Source: JAMXLO01 sp963812075 (lineage in GTDB: Bacteria; Pseudomonadota; Alphaproteobacteria; Acetobacterales; Acetobacteraceae). From it: a stretch of DNA of 64,000 nucleotides. Below are positions 1 to 8,302 of the stretch, in pieces (position 1 is the first letter of the stretch; each line of letters opens with the position of its first letter). The position numbers and the translations under genes are program-made. The notes below the pieces were generated by a model. The model made no database searches, was not told where the DNA came from, and saw only the letters and a list, made by a program, of their open reading frames with translations. Location of the stretch: positions 1 to 64,000 of the forward strand of contig CAWETN010000017.1 in the NCBI GenBank assembly GCA_963812075.1, in the 5' to 3' direction.

Positions 1-106
1 CTAGACCAGATGTTCGCCTGAGATAGGGGCGACCCGTCTCACAGTGGTTTCCAGCTGCGCCGGTTGCAGTCTAGGCTGGTCGTCTCCGCCTGAAAGGAAA
101 CCAGCC

Positions 107-574
107 ATGCCCGGCCGGATCGACGTGATACTGGCTGAACTCGGCATCGCGCTACCCAGCCCGATGCCGCCGATCGCCAACTACGTGCCGTACGTGGTCA
201 CCGGCAATCTGGTCGTCGTCTCAGGCCAAGTGCCGGCGGTGGACGGCAAGATCGCGATCACCGGCAAGGTCGGCGCGGGCGTCTCGCTCGACCGCGGAAA
301 GGAGGCGGCGCGACTTTGCTTCATCAACGTACTGGTGCATGTGAAGGCGGCCTGTGGCGGGGACCTGAACCGCGTGCGCCGCGTCGTGCGGCTGGGCGGT
401 TTCATTGCCTCGGCGGCGGATTTCTCCCAGCATGCGCAAGTGATGAACGGCGCCTCGGATCTCGCGGTGGCGGTGTTCGGCGAGGCCGGGCGGCACGCCC
501 GCACCACGATCGGCGTGCCGGCGCTGCCGGCCGACGCGGCGGTAGAAGTGGAGGGGATGTTCGAGATCGGCTAG
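107..574 (+). CDS. RidA family protein (YjgF/UK114-like)
   Basis: Predicted 155-residue protein of the RidA/YjgF superfamily, in the longer subgroup of about 150 residues often annotated YjgF_like_1. Family members hydrolyse reactive enamine/imine intermediates or have related small-molecule roles; the substrate of this subgroup is not established. Visible signatures are VVVSGQVPAVDGK near residue 40, RVRRVVRLGGF near residue 90 and GRHARTTIGVPALP near residue 127, followed by the usual EVEGMFEIG end. I chose the ATG at 107 because AAGGAAA lies 8 bases upstream; an in-frame start at 44 would add an N-terminus unlike the family. The next gene starts 9 bases downstream, so the two are probably co-transcribed. 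The archetypal RidA arginine is probably one of those in the GRHARTT segment, but I cannot assign it without an alignment. Confidence 0.88.
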   Translation: MPGRIDVILAELGIALPSPMPPIANYVPYVVTGNLVVVSGQVPAVDGKIAITGKVGAGVSLDRGKEAARLCFINVLVHVKAACGGDLNRVRRVVRLGGFIASAADFSQHAQVMNGASDLAVAVFGEAGRHARTTIGVPALPADAAVEVEGMFEIG

Positions 575-583
575 GCTTCCGTC

Positions 584-1747
584 ATGCCCGACGGATCCGC
601 GACGCTCACCCTGACGCTGCACCAGAAGATAGCCGACGTTCCTGCTGCCGACTGGGACTCCTGTGCCGGCGACGGCAACCCGTTCGTCAGCCACGCTTTC
701 CTGAGCGCACTGGAAGACAGCGGCTCAGCCAATGCACGCACCGGCTGGCTGCCGCAGCACGCGGTGTTGCGCGGCGAGGCAGGGCAGGTGGTGGCAGTGG
801 CGCCGATGTACGCCAAGTCGCACAGCTACGGCGAATACGTGTTCGATCACGGCTGGGCGCACGCACTGGAGCGCGCCGGCGGCGACTACTACCCCAAGCT
901 CCAGGTCGCCGCACCGTTCAGCCCCGCGCCTGGCCCGCGGTTGCTGCGGCATCCGCATGCCGGCGTGCCGGTCGCGGCGCTGGCTTCAGCGCTGGAACAG
1001 GCGTGTCGTTCGCTCGACCTTTCGTCGGTGCACATCACATTCTGTACCGAGGCGGAATGGCAGGGGTTGGGCGAAGCCGGCTGGCTGCAGCGTCTCGGCA
1101 TGCAGTTCCACTGGGAGAATGCCGGCTATTCCAGCTTCGATGACTTCTTGGGCGCCTTGTCGTCACGCAAGCGCAAGGTGCTGCGCCGCGAGCGGCGCGA
1201 CGCCAACGCCGCCGGCCTGACGTTCCATGCGCGCAGCGGCCCCGACATCACCGAGGCGCATTGGGATGCATTCTACCGGTTCTATCGCTCAACTGTGGAT
1301 CGGAAGTGGGGCTCTGCCTATTTGTCGCGCTCGTTCTTCTCGCTGCTCGGCGAACGGCTCGGCCACCGCGTGGTGCTGATGATGGCGGAAAACGCTGGTA
1401 AGCCGGTGGCCGGCGCGCTGAATCTGGCGGGCAGTGAGGCGCTGTACGGCCGGAACTGGGGCTGCCGCGGCGACTGGCCCTTCCTGCACTTCGAGCTCTG
1501 CTACTATCGCGCTATCGACTGGGCCATCGAGCACGGATTGCGGCGCGTTGAGGCCGGTGCGCAGGGACGCCACAAGATTCAGCGCGGTTACCTTCCGCGT
1601 CCGACGTTTTCCGCCCATTGGATCGCACATTCCGGGCTGCGCAAGGCGATCGCCAACTTCCTGGACGACGAACGCCGCGGCCTCCGGGCCGAGATGGCGG
1701 CGCTGGCCGAGCAGTCACCGTTTCGTAGGGACTACGAAACAGACTGA
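584..1747 (+). CDS. FemAB/GNAT-like protein of the DUF482 family
   Basis: 387-residue protein resembling the COG3146 (DUF482) family, annotated variously as GNAT acyltransferase or peptidoglycan biosynthesis/recognition protein; its reaction is not experimentally defined. Family features seen are NPFVSHAFLSALE near residue 32, YGEYVFDHGWA near residue 83, the basic SSRKRKVLRRERR segment near residue 191, and a C-terminal half with ALYGRNWGC and FELCYYRAIDWAIEHGL, where tandem GNAT folds bind an acyl donor in relatives. The segment VEAGAQGRHKIQRGYLP near residue 332 is also typical. It starts 9 bases after the RidA-like gene and probably shares its transcript. Length is normal and the frame intact. 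No signal peptide is seen, so a cytoplasmic location is likely. Confidence 0.85.
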   Translation: MPDGSATLTLTLHQKIADVPAADWDSCAGDGNPFVSHAFLSALEDSGSANARTGWLPQHAVLRGEAGQVVAVAPMYAKSHSYGEYVFDHGWAHALERAGGDYYPKLQVAAPFSPAPGPRLLRHPHAGVPVAALASALEQACRSLDLSSVHITFCTEAEWQGLGEAGWLQRLGMQFHWENAGYSSFDDFLGALSSRKRKVLRRERRDANAAGLTFHARSGPDITEAHWDAFYRFYRSTVDRKWGSAYLSRSFFSLLGERLGHRVVLMMAENAGKPVAGALNLAGSEALYGRNWGCRGDWPFLHFELCYYRAIDWAIEHGLRRVEAGAQGRHKIQRGYLPRPTFSAHWIAHSGLRKAIANFLDDERRGLRAEMAALAEQSPFRRDYETD

Positions 1748-2005
1748 CACCCAGATCAACCCCAACAGGCAGCGACGCACCTGGCAGCGCCTTATCTCGC
1801 TGTTTGGTGTCAACAGGCCGGCTGGGTCGCTAGATTAAAGAACGGAGAAACCGGCGGCTTTAGCCGAACCAGCGGTCGCCCGAACGCGCGCGACAGGCCT
1901 GATGCATGACAGCACTGGCCGTGCCTGAACCCCCAGGATCACAACACTGGACTAAGGCACGCATCGCCCTTCTCGCGAAGTTTGCCGCCTCCTATGTTCC
2001 GGCAC

Positions 2006-3421
2006 ATGAGCGAAACCGAGGCTCTCTTCGCGGCGCTACGACAAACCGCCGACCCCGCGGTGGCGGATGCAATCGAGCAACTCGTCCGGCAAGCCCCCGA
2101 TCATGCACTCTGCCGCATCAACGCGATCGATCTGGCAGGCGATGCGAAGCTGGATGAGGAACGCGTGATCGCGGGCCTGCTGCATGCGACCCGGCTGGGG
2201 CTGTTCGATCTGCTGTGGAACATTCTCTGCCCAAGCTGCGGCGGCGTCCTTGACACAAATACCACCCTCAAGGCTGTCAGACAGGCCGAATACCGCTGCG
2301 CCTTCTGTGCGTCGGGCTACGAGCCGATCCTCGACGAAGTCGTCGAAGTGACGTTCACCGTCAATCCGCGGCTGCGCACGATCGCCGCCCACCATCCCGA
2401 CACGCTGCCGCCGCTCGACTACTACCGGCAGATCTTCTGGAGCTCCGGCATAGACCTTCCGCCGCAGGAGGCCTTCGCCAGGATGATGGAGCAGGTGACG
2501 CTCGAGACCGTCGAGCTGCCACCCGGCGAGAAGGCGATCCTGGCACTCGCACTGCCTCCTGGACTGGCGATCGTGTTCGATCCGGTGACACACTGTGCGC
2601 AGTTCATCGAGGTCAAGGGTGAGGCCAGCCGCGAGCGGCAAAGCCTCACCATCCTGCTCGACAGGGGCGCCGCGCCGCCTGCTATGGCAACGCTCCACCC
2701 GGGGCCGATCCGGCTCAATATCGAGAACCGCGAGAGCACCCGCACATTGCCCGGCGTCTGGCTCGCGGGTGCGGAACTGGACCAGGTGCTTTCCCGACGA
2801 AAGCCCTTCGTTACGGCGAAACGCCTGCTCAGCAATCAGACCTTCCGCAACCTCTATCATGCCGACACGCTCGACGTCGAACAGCGGCTCAAGATCACCA
2901 GCCTGACGTTTCTGTTCACCGATTTGAAGGGCTCGACGGAGCTTTACGACCGAGTGGGCGACCTGATCGCCTATGACCTTGTGCGGGCGCATTTCCGGGT
3001 GCTGACCGAGATCGTCGGCACCGAGGCGGGAGCCGTGGTGAAGACGATCGGCGACGCGGTGATGGCGACCTTTCCGACGCCGAACCGCGCCGTCGCTGCG
3101 TCGCTGCGCATGCGCGAGGCGATGCGTCGCCTGAACGAGGAGAGGACGCGCGACGACGATCTTCTGCTCAAGATCGGCATCCACGAGGGGCCCTGCCTGG
3201 CCGTCATGCTGAACGAGCGTCAGGACTATTTCGGCCAGACCGTCAACATCGCCTCACGTGTGCAGAACCTCGCTTCCTCGCAGGCGATCTATGCGACCGG
3301 ACCTGTGGTCGACCATCAGGCGACAGCCGAGCTGCTCGAGCAGGCCGGTGTGTCGCCGGTTCCCCAGCGCCAGACCCTGCGCGGCATCGGGGACAGCCTT
3401 ATGATCTACGAAATCCCCTGA
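2006..3421 (+). CDS. Class III adenylate/guanylate cyclase with DUF5939-like N-terminal region
   Basis: 471-residue soluble protein. The N-terminal half (about residues 1-290) resembles the DUF5939 module found in front of bacterial cyclases and carries a zinc-ribbon-like pair, CPSC at 75-78 and CAFC at 98-101. The C-terminal half (about 298-450) is a class III nucleotidyl cyclase domain: LTFLFTDLKGSTELYDRVGD contains one metal-binding Asp, KTIGDAVMATF the second, and FGQTVNIASRVQ the conserved transition-state region. It should make cAMP or cGMP from ATP or GTP; specificity cannot be read safely here. Candidate starts are TTG 1982, ATG 1994 and ATG 2006; none has a strong Shine-Dalgarno and I chose 2006 because the downstream sequence matches the family start. 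The gene converges on the caspase-like gene with only 12 bases between stops. Confidence 0.88.
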   Translation: MSETEALFAALRQTADPAVADAIEQLVRQAPDHALCRINAIDLAGDAKLDEERVIAGLLHATRLGLFDLLWNILCPSCGGVLDTNTTLKAVRQAEYRCAFCASGYEPILDEVVEVTFTVNPRLRTIAAHHPDTLPPLDYYRQIFWSSGIDLPPQEAFARMMEQVTLETVELPPGEKAILALALPPGLAIVFDPVTHCAQFIEVKGEASRERQSLTILLDRGAAPPAMATLHPGPIRLNIENRESTRTLPGVWLAGAELDQVLSRRKPFVTAKRLLSNQTFRNLYHADTLDVEQRLKITSLTFLFTDLKGSTELYDRVGDLIAYDLVRAHFRVLTEIVGTEAGAVVKTIGDAVMATFPTPNRAVAASLRMREAMRRLNEERTRDDDLLLKIGIHEGPCLAVMLNERQDYFGQTVNIASRVQNLASSQAIYATGPVVDHQATAELLEQAGVSPVPQRQTLRGIGDSLMIYEIP

Positions 3422-3433
3422 CCGCGCGCACCG

Positions 3434-4750
3434 TCACTGTCTGGTGAAATCCAGATCACATGGGCGCTTTTCGACGCGGGTTCCGGTGGCGTGTGTCGGC
3501 TCGAACTTGGCCTTCGCATGGAACGAGAAGCGCGTCCCCGGCGGCTGGTGCCCGAGGGTGTACTGCGGCGCCCCGGTGAGACCTGCCGCCGTCAGTAGGG
3601 CAATGCCGTCCGGCTGGACCTCGCCGTCCAGCGCCAGATAGTTCGGCTGCCCCTTGGTACCGCTCTCGCCGTGCAGGGCCGAGTTCCTGATGGTGATCCA
3701 CATTCCCCGCTGGAAACCCGCGGCGCCGCCTTCCGTGGCGCTGCACGTCAGCTTCAGGAGCCAGGCGCCGTCGAATCGGCCGGGCGCGGCAACCAAGGCG
3801 GGCGTCGCACCCAGCGTCGCCACGCGCCGTTCCGCGAGCTCGACATAGACGCCACGGGGAAAGCGGCGAAGGTAGGAGCGGAAATCCTCGGGGTTCTGGC
3901 TCGCCGCGATGGATTGCCAGAAGATCGCCTCTGCATCCGCAGAGGCCGGCGGCGGCGCGATGGTCACCGGGCCGCTGAAGAAGAAGAACGTGCCCGCGAT
4001 CGGCGACGAGGCCAGCCAGGGCTGCTGCTGGCCTCGGGTCATGTCCTTCACCGCCAGTCCGACCTGGTTGAAGATCTGGAATACGTCGAGGCCCGGCCGC
4101 TGCATCGCGGCCGCCAGCGAGGCCGTATATGGGCTGTTTCCCGTGCTGCCGTCGGCGGCGACGTTGCCGGGCTGAGTGGCGTAGGAAATGAGCGTCCCCT
4201 CCGGCGCGCGCATCTCCGCCAAACCACTCTGGCTCCCGCGCATGCCGCGGAAGGCGAACGGGTTGTTGCGGCAGGCATCCAGGATCAGCAGGTTCAGCCT
4301 GGTGCCGGCACTCTCCATCTGCCGCAGCACGAGGCTCGCGTCGATCATCTGAAAATCGAGGTCCTGGTTGCCGGTTGGATTGGCATCCACCGGCACCAGC
4401 CAGTTCACCCCCTGCACCTGCATGCCGTGGCCCGAGAAGTAGAACAACGCCACGTCGGCACCCGGCAGCGCCTGGCCGAAGGCCTGCACCGCCTGCTCGA
4501 AGCGAGGCTTGTCCAGATCGACCTGCGGGCCGCCGCCGATCAGCGTGAAGCCTGCTGCGGTCAGAGTCTTGGCGATCAGCCTTGCGTCGTTCGCCGGGTT
4601 GGCCAGGCGATCAACCGATTTGTAGCTGGCGTTGCCCATCACCAGGGCCACGCGCTTGCCGGGCGGTGGTTGCGACGCGGCCGGTGCGGCCGCCGCAACG
4701 GCGAGTGCAAGAAGGACCCCGGTCAGAGCCCATAGGGTTCGCCACGGCAT
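3434..4750 (-). CDS. Secreted caspase-like (peptidase C14) protein
   Basis: About 438 residues. A signal peptide (hydrophobic LWALTGVLLALAVAAAAPA) precedes a caspase p20-like domain, KRVALVMGNASYKSVDRLANP, with the expected catalytic dyad: His in YFSGHGMQ (about residue 108) and Cys in LLILDACRNNPF (about residue 160). A spacer follows with EDFRSYLRRFPRGVYVELAERR, a segment common behind bacterial caspase domains, then a C-terminal beta-rich region of about 100 residues without a recognised name. Prokaryotic caspase homologs (metacaspase/orthocaspase) cleave after basic residues in studied cases; the target here is unknown. The signal peptide implies a periplasmic location, which argues against an intracellular suicide effector. 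Start is ATG 4750, with GTG 4753 as alternative, behind a GGGGAAGC element. A perfect 14-bp palindrome lies about 30 bases upstream. Confidence 0.87.
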   Translation of the reverse strand: MPWRTLWALTGVLLALAVAAAAPAASQPPPGKRVALVMGNASYKSVDRLANPANDARLIAKTLTAAGFTLIGGGPQVDLDKPRFEQAVQAFGQALPGADVALFYFSGHGMQVQGVNWLVPVDANPTGNQDLDFQMIDASLVLRQMESAGTRLNLLILDACRNNPFAFRGMRGSQSGLAEMRAPEGTLISYATQPGNVAADGSTGNSPYTASLAAAMQRPGLDVFQIFNQVGLAVKDMTRGQQQPWLASSPIAGTFFFFSGPVTIAPPPASADAEAIFWQSIAASQNPEDFRSYLRRFPRGVYVELAERRVATLGATPALVAAPGRFDGAWLLKLTCSATEGGAAGFQRGMWITIRNSALHGESGTKGQPNYLALDGEVQPDGIALLTAAGLTGAPQYTLGHQPPGTRFSFHAKAKFEPTHATGTRVEKRPCDLDFTRQ

Positions 4751-4776
4751 CACGCTTCCCCCCGGTCGAACAGCAT

Positions 4777-4810
4777 CACGTATGTTACGCTATGCGGCGT
4801 AACATACGTG
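4777..4810. promoter_or_regulatory. Perfect 14-bp inverted repeat upstream of the caspase-like gene
   Basis: CACGTATGTTACGC at 4777-4790 and its exact reverse complement GCGTAACATACGTG at 4797-4810 are separated by a 6-base spacer. It sits between the OmpA lipoprotein stop (4887) and the caspase-like start (4750). No T-tract follows on the minus strand, so a classical terminator is unlikely. Arm length and spacer resemble operators of TetR-type or similar dimeric regulators, but no such regulator is encoded nearby. A structured mRNA element is the alternative. Confidence 0.6.
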
Positions 4811-4886
4811 CTGTTGCCGATCTACTCGGGATTCCGACCGGCAATATCCGGCAAGATGGGCCTGAGCGATGGCCCGAAGCGTGGCT

Positions 4887-5447
4887 TCAGCTTCCGGCGA
4901 TCGACAGTTCGACCCGGCGGTTCTTCGCGCGCCCCTGTGCCGTCGCGTTCGAGGCGACCGGACTAGCCTCACCGAAACCCTGTGCCGAGAGCAGGTCGGG
5001 CTTCACGCCTTGCGAAACCAGGAACTCCATCACGTTCTCGGCGCGCTTCTGCGACAGCACCTGGTTCGACGTGATCCCCTCCCGCTGCAGCGCCGGCCCG
5101 ATCGGCGCATTGTCGGTATAGCCGCTGACTACCAGCTTGTTCTGCTGCGTCGGGGCGAGCTTCGCTGCCAGCCTAGCAATGACCTGCTTGCCCGAGGCGT
5201 TCATCTGCCAGCCGCCGGATGGAAACAACAGGTCGCTGTTCACCGTGTACTTGATCGCGCCCTGCAGCCGGCCCACCTGGGCTTTCTCTGCGGCAATCTG
5301 CGCCGACTGGGCGTTCACCTGCTGCTGGAGCTGCTGGTTTTGCGCCTTGAGTTCGTCGTAGTCGCTTTTCCACACTACGCATCCGCTCAGGAGCGTGGTC
5401 GACAGAAGCGATACGGCAAGCAAGCGACACTGCGCGGCCTTGATCAT
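4887..5447 (-). CDS. OmpA-family peptidoglycan-associated lipoprotein
   Basis: 186-residue outer-membrane lipoprotein. The signal peptide ends in the lipobox LLSGC with acylated Cys23. A short coiled-coil segment follows (YDELKAQNQQLQQQVNAQ, about residues 28-60). The C-terminal OmpA domain (about 75-185) shows LVVSGYTDNAPIG, LSQKRAENVMEFLVSQGV and ASNATAQGRAKNRRVELSI, the residues that bind diaminopimelate in peptidoglycan. It should tether the outer membrane to the cell wall, like Pal or OmpA-type flagellar or secretion accessory proteins; no Tol genes are near. I chose the ATG at 5447, preceded by AAGGGAAA, over an upstream start that would place 18 non-hydrophobic residues before the signal peptide. 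Confidence 0.9.
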   Translation of the reverse strand: MIKAAQCRLLAVSLLSTTLLSGCVVWKSDYDELKAQNQQLQQQVNAQSAQIAAEKAQVGRLQGAIKYTVNSDLLFPSGGWQMNASGKQVIARLAAKLAPTQQNKLVVSGYTDNAPIGPALQREGITSNQVLSQKRAENVMEFLVSQGVKPDLLSAQGFGEASPVASNATAQGRAKNRRVELSIAGS

Positions 5448-5552
5448 CAGCGAGTTTCCCTTTGTTTCCGGCCGCCCGTTCCTGGCGCCGACGTGCGACA
5501 TTGCTTACCCGCAGGCCACGGCGCTATGCAAATTCGGCAGAGATCCGGCCGC

Positions 5553-6753
5553 TCAGCCGGGCGAGCGCCGCACCGCGAGCGACAGCGCGACCTGGCCCAG
5601 CAGCGCGGACCCCAGCAACACGACTGCCACGGTGATCACCGAGCCGGGCCGCCAGACCTCGACCGCGACGGTGCACAGCGCACCGTACGCCATCTGGGTG
5701 AAGCCGTAGAGGCCGGATGCCGCGCCAATGGCGTGGGGATTGACGCTGACCGCGCCGCTCAGCGCGAACGGGCTGGCCATGCCGGCACCAACCATGAACA
5801 GTACGACCGGCGCGATCACCGTCACCACGTTCAGCCAGCCGGCGAGGTCCGCCGCCATGAACAGCGCGGCGCCGGCGATCGCCAGGCTGTTCGCCAGCCG
5901 CAGCGCGACCTGCGTCCTGATCCGCCCAGCCAGCCGGTTGGCCGACAGGCTGCCTGCCGCGACACCCGCCATCAGCAGCAAGTAGTACAGCCCGACGCGC
6001 TCGGCCGGTTGGTGCAGCAGGTTCACCAGGATGAATGGCGAGGCCGCCATGAACGCGTAGAACGACGTAGTGGTGCAGGCGCCCCCCAGCACGTAGCCGC
6101 AGAACGCGCGCGAGCGGAACAGCCGCAGCGAGCCCAGCAGCATGGAGGCGCGCGAACTGGCCTGCAGCGCGTTGGTCTCCGGCAGCAGCAGCACGGTCAG
6201 CGCCAGCGTCACCCCGCCGACGACCGCCAGCAGCCCGAACGCCGCGCGCCAGCCGAAGAAGGCGGTGGCATAGCCGCCCAGCACCGGCGCGATCGCCGGG
6301 GCGGCGGACATCACCAGAAGTCAGCAATGCGAGCTGCGCGGCGGCGCGATCGGCTGCCGCAGAATCCCGCACGATCGCCCGTCCCAGCACCAGCCCGGCG
6401 CACGCGCCGATCGACTGCAGGATGCGCGCGACCACCAGCGTCCAGGCGCTCGGCGCCGCAGTCGTGGCGACGCCGGCCAGCGTGAACAGCGCAAGACCCG
6501 CGATCAGCACGGGGCGACGCCCGAACCGGTCGGAGATCGGGCCATATACCAGTTGTCCGATCGCCAGCCCGATCAGGTAGAGCGTGATGGTCAGCTGGAT
6601 GGCCCCGGCCGAGACGCCGAGGGCGTGCGCGGTCTCGGGCAGCGCCGGGATGATCAGGTGCATACCGAGCGTGCCGCAGGCGGTGATCGCCACGATCAGC
6701 GCAAACGGCGCGCGATCCGGCCTGCCGCTGCGTGCCGTTCTGTGCCACTTCAT
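5553..6753 (-). CDS. Bcr/CflA-type MFS drug efflux transporter, frameshifted as read
   Basis: Twelve-helix major facilitator of the Bcr/CflA subfamily (proton-driven export of drugs such as bicyclomycin, sulfonamides or other toxins). The N-terminal frame carries GTLGMHLIIPALPETAHALG and the signature GPISDRFGRRPVLIAGL (loop 2-3); the C-terminal frame starts AAPAIAPVLGGYATAFFGWR, the Bcr motif C region. The two halves lie in different frames. Removing one A from the AA at 6318-6319 (plus strand) restores LALLTLVMSAAPAIAP and a 399-residue protein of normal size. Either a sequencing indel or a recent inactivating mutation; with no other damage, the former is likelier. Its start lies only 28 bases from that of a divergent second MFS gene. 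Confidence 0.85.
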
Positions 6754-6781
6754 GCCGCGTTCAGCCTGCCGGGACCATTCG

Positions 6782-7975
6782 ATGTCGATGCCAAGCACGG
6801 ATGCAAGTACACTGCCAGCCGTGCGCGGCGGGCGACGCTGGAGCTTGGCCGCGGCGATCGCCTCGGTCACCGTGTTCGGCCTTAGCGTCGGTCAGGGCGG
6901 CCCGCTGATGCCGCTGCTGCTGGAGGAGCGCGGCACCGACACGACGCTGAACGGGCTCAACGCCGGCGCGATGTTCATGGGCGTGCTGATCGGCCCGCTG
7001 CTGGCGCCGTGGTTCGTGCAGCGCTGCGGCATCCGCAACTTCGTCCTGGCGTGCCTCGGCCTCGACATGGTGCTGTTCCTGGCGCTGAAGCCGCTCGACA
7101 GCCTGACCGCCTGGTTCCTGCTGCGGCCACTCGGCGCCGTCGTCGGCTCCGCCATCTTCACGGCGGGCGAGGCCTGGATCAACCAGCTCGCCGGCGATGC
7201 CGGAAGGGGCCGCGTGCTCGGGATCTATGCCGCGGCGCTGTCGGCCGGATTCGGCATCGGTCCGCTGGTCCTGTCGCTGACCGGCATCGATGGGTGGCCG
7301 CCCTTTCTGGTCAACGCCGCGATCACCGCCCTGGCGGGACTGCCGCTGCTGGGCACGCGCGGCGCGTCACTGGCACCGGGACGTCGCGGCAGCTCTCCGC
7401 TGCGCATGTTCGCGCGAGCACCAGTCATCGTCGCCACCGTCGGCGCGTTCGGCCTGTTCGAATCGGCGCTGATGTCGCTGCTGCCGATCTGGGGTGTTCG
7501 CAGCGGCATGACCCAGCAACTGGCGGCCATGGGCCTGTCCGCCGTGTATATCGGCTCGATCGTGCTGCAGGTGGCGATCGGCTGGCTATCCGACCGCGTC
7601 TCGCGCCTGGCGGCTCTGCGGCTGTGCGGTGCGGTCGGCCTGGCGGGTGCGCTGGCGCTGCTTGGCGCCGCGGGGCTGCCGCCTGTCGTGTTCGTGCTGC
7701 TGTTCCTGTGGGGCGGCATCGCCTCCGGCATCTACCCTATTGCGCTGAGCATGGCGGGCGACCGGTTCCGCGACGGCGATCTGGTCAGCGTCAATGCGGC
7801 CATGATCATGGCCTATGGCATGGGTGCGATGCTTGGCCCGCCGCTGGGCGGGCTGGCGATGGACCTACGCAACCCGCAGGGGCTGCTGTGGCTGTTCGCG
7901 GCGCTGTTCACCGCGCTGCTGGGCGGAAGCCTGCTGATCTCCCGGTCGCATCGAGCCGGCCCGGGCCCGGTATAG
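6782..7975 (+). CDS. MFS transporter
   Basis: 397-residue predicted inner-membrane transporter with about 12 helices. It belongs to the major facilitator superfamily, resembling the YcaD-like sugar/drug branch: LMPLLLEERGTDTTLNGLNA in the first helix-loop region, GEAWINQLAGDAGRGRVLGI (central helix typical of this branch) and IAIGWLSDRVSRLAALRLCG-like repeat in the second half. Substrate unknown. Start ATG 6782 (or 6788) lies about 28 bases from the divergent Bcr-type gene start at 6753, so any promoters overlap; no matching regulator gene is adjacent. The frame is intact and codon use is like the neighbours. Confidence 0.85.
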   Translation: MSMPSTDASTLPAVRGGRRWSLAAAIASVTVFGLSVGQGGPLMPLLLEERGTDTTLNGLNAGAMFMGVLIGPLLAPWFVQRCGIRNFVLACLGLDMVLFLALKPLDSLTAWFLLRPLGAVVGSAIFTAGEAWINQLAGDAGRGRVLGIYAAALSAGFGIGPLVLSLTGIDGWPPFLVNAAITALAGLPLLGTRGASLAPGRRGSSPLRMFARAPVIVATVGAFGLFESALMSLLPIWGVRSGMTQQLAAMGLSAVYIGSIVLQVAIGWLSDRVSRLAALRLCGAVGLAGALALLGAAGLPPVVFVLLFLWGGIASGIYPIALSMAGDRFRDGDLVSVNAAMIMAYGMGAMLGPPLGGLAMDLRNPQGLLWLFAALFTALLGGSLLISRSHRAGPGPV

Positions 7976-8100
7976 TTCGCTGGAGCGCCATCAGGACGGC
8001 CGCGCCTTCCGCTGCCGGAGCTTCCGCTGTGCGACGCAGTGAGTTCGCGTCCGGTGCCGCAGCGTCACGATGCGGCAAGGCCCAACGGAACGCGGCATGA

Positions 8101-8187
8101 TCAGAGAAAGGTATGCGCAAGCACCGCCCCCGACACCATGAAGACAGACGCATAGGCGAGCAGATAAAGCCAATCCCCCTTGCTCAT
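8101..8187 (-). CDS. Small 28-residue membrane protein
   Basis: Short frame starting MSKGDWLYLLAYASVFMV and ending GAVLAHTFL. One hydrophobic helix (about residues 7-25) follows a short charged N-terminus, predicting a single-pass inner-membrane peptide. The translation signal is strong: GGAGGG ends seven bases before the ATG, closer to consensus than most genes in this window. It lies on the minus strand after the convergent MFS gene and upstream of the SDR gene. I do not recognise the family. It may be a subunit or regulator of a larger membrane complex, as many peptides of this size are, but nothing nearby identifies a partner. Confidence 0.6.
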   Translation of the reverse strand: MSKGDWLYLLAYASVFMVSGAVLAHTFL

Positions 8188-8302
8188 GTCGGACCCTCCG
8201 GTCCATCGCAAACGCGACCATCACGGTGGCTGAACTGCGGCGCCTTGCCTTCACACGCGCGCTATCCCGAGCCGCCCGTCGGCGAGCCGCCCGTGACGCC
8301 GG

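Noticed and set aside
4869..6485. Long open frame on the plus strand opposite OmpA and the MFS gene
   Set aside because: It is a GC-rich antisense shadow with no recognisable protein and no ribosome binding site; the minus-strand genes are clearly conserved.
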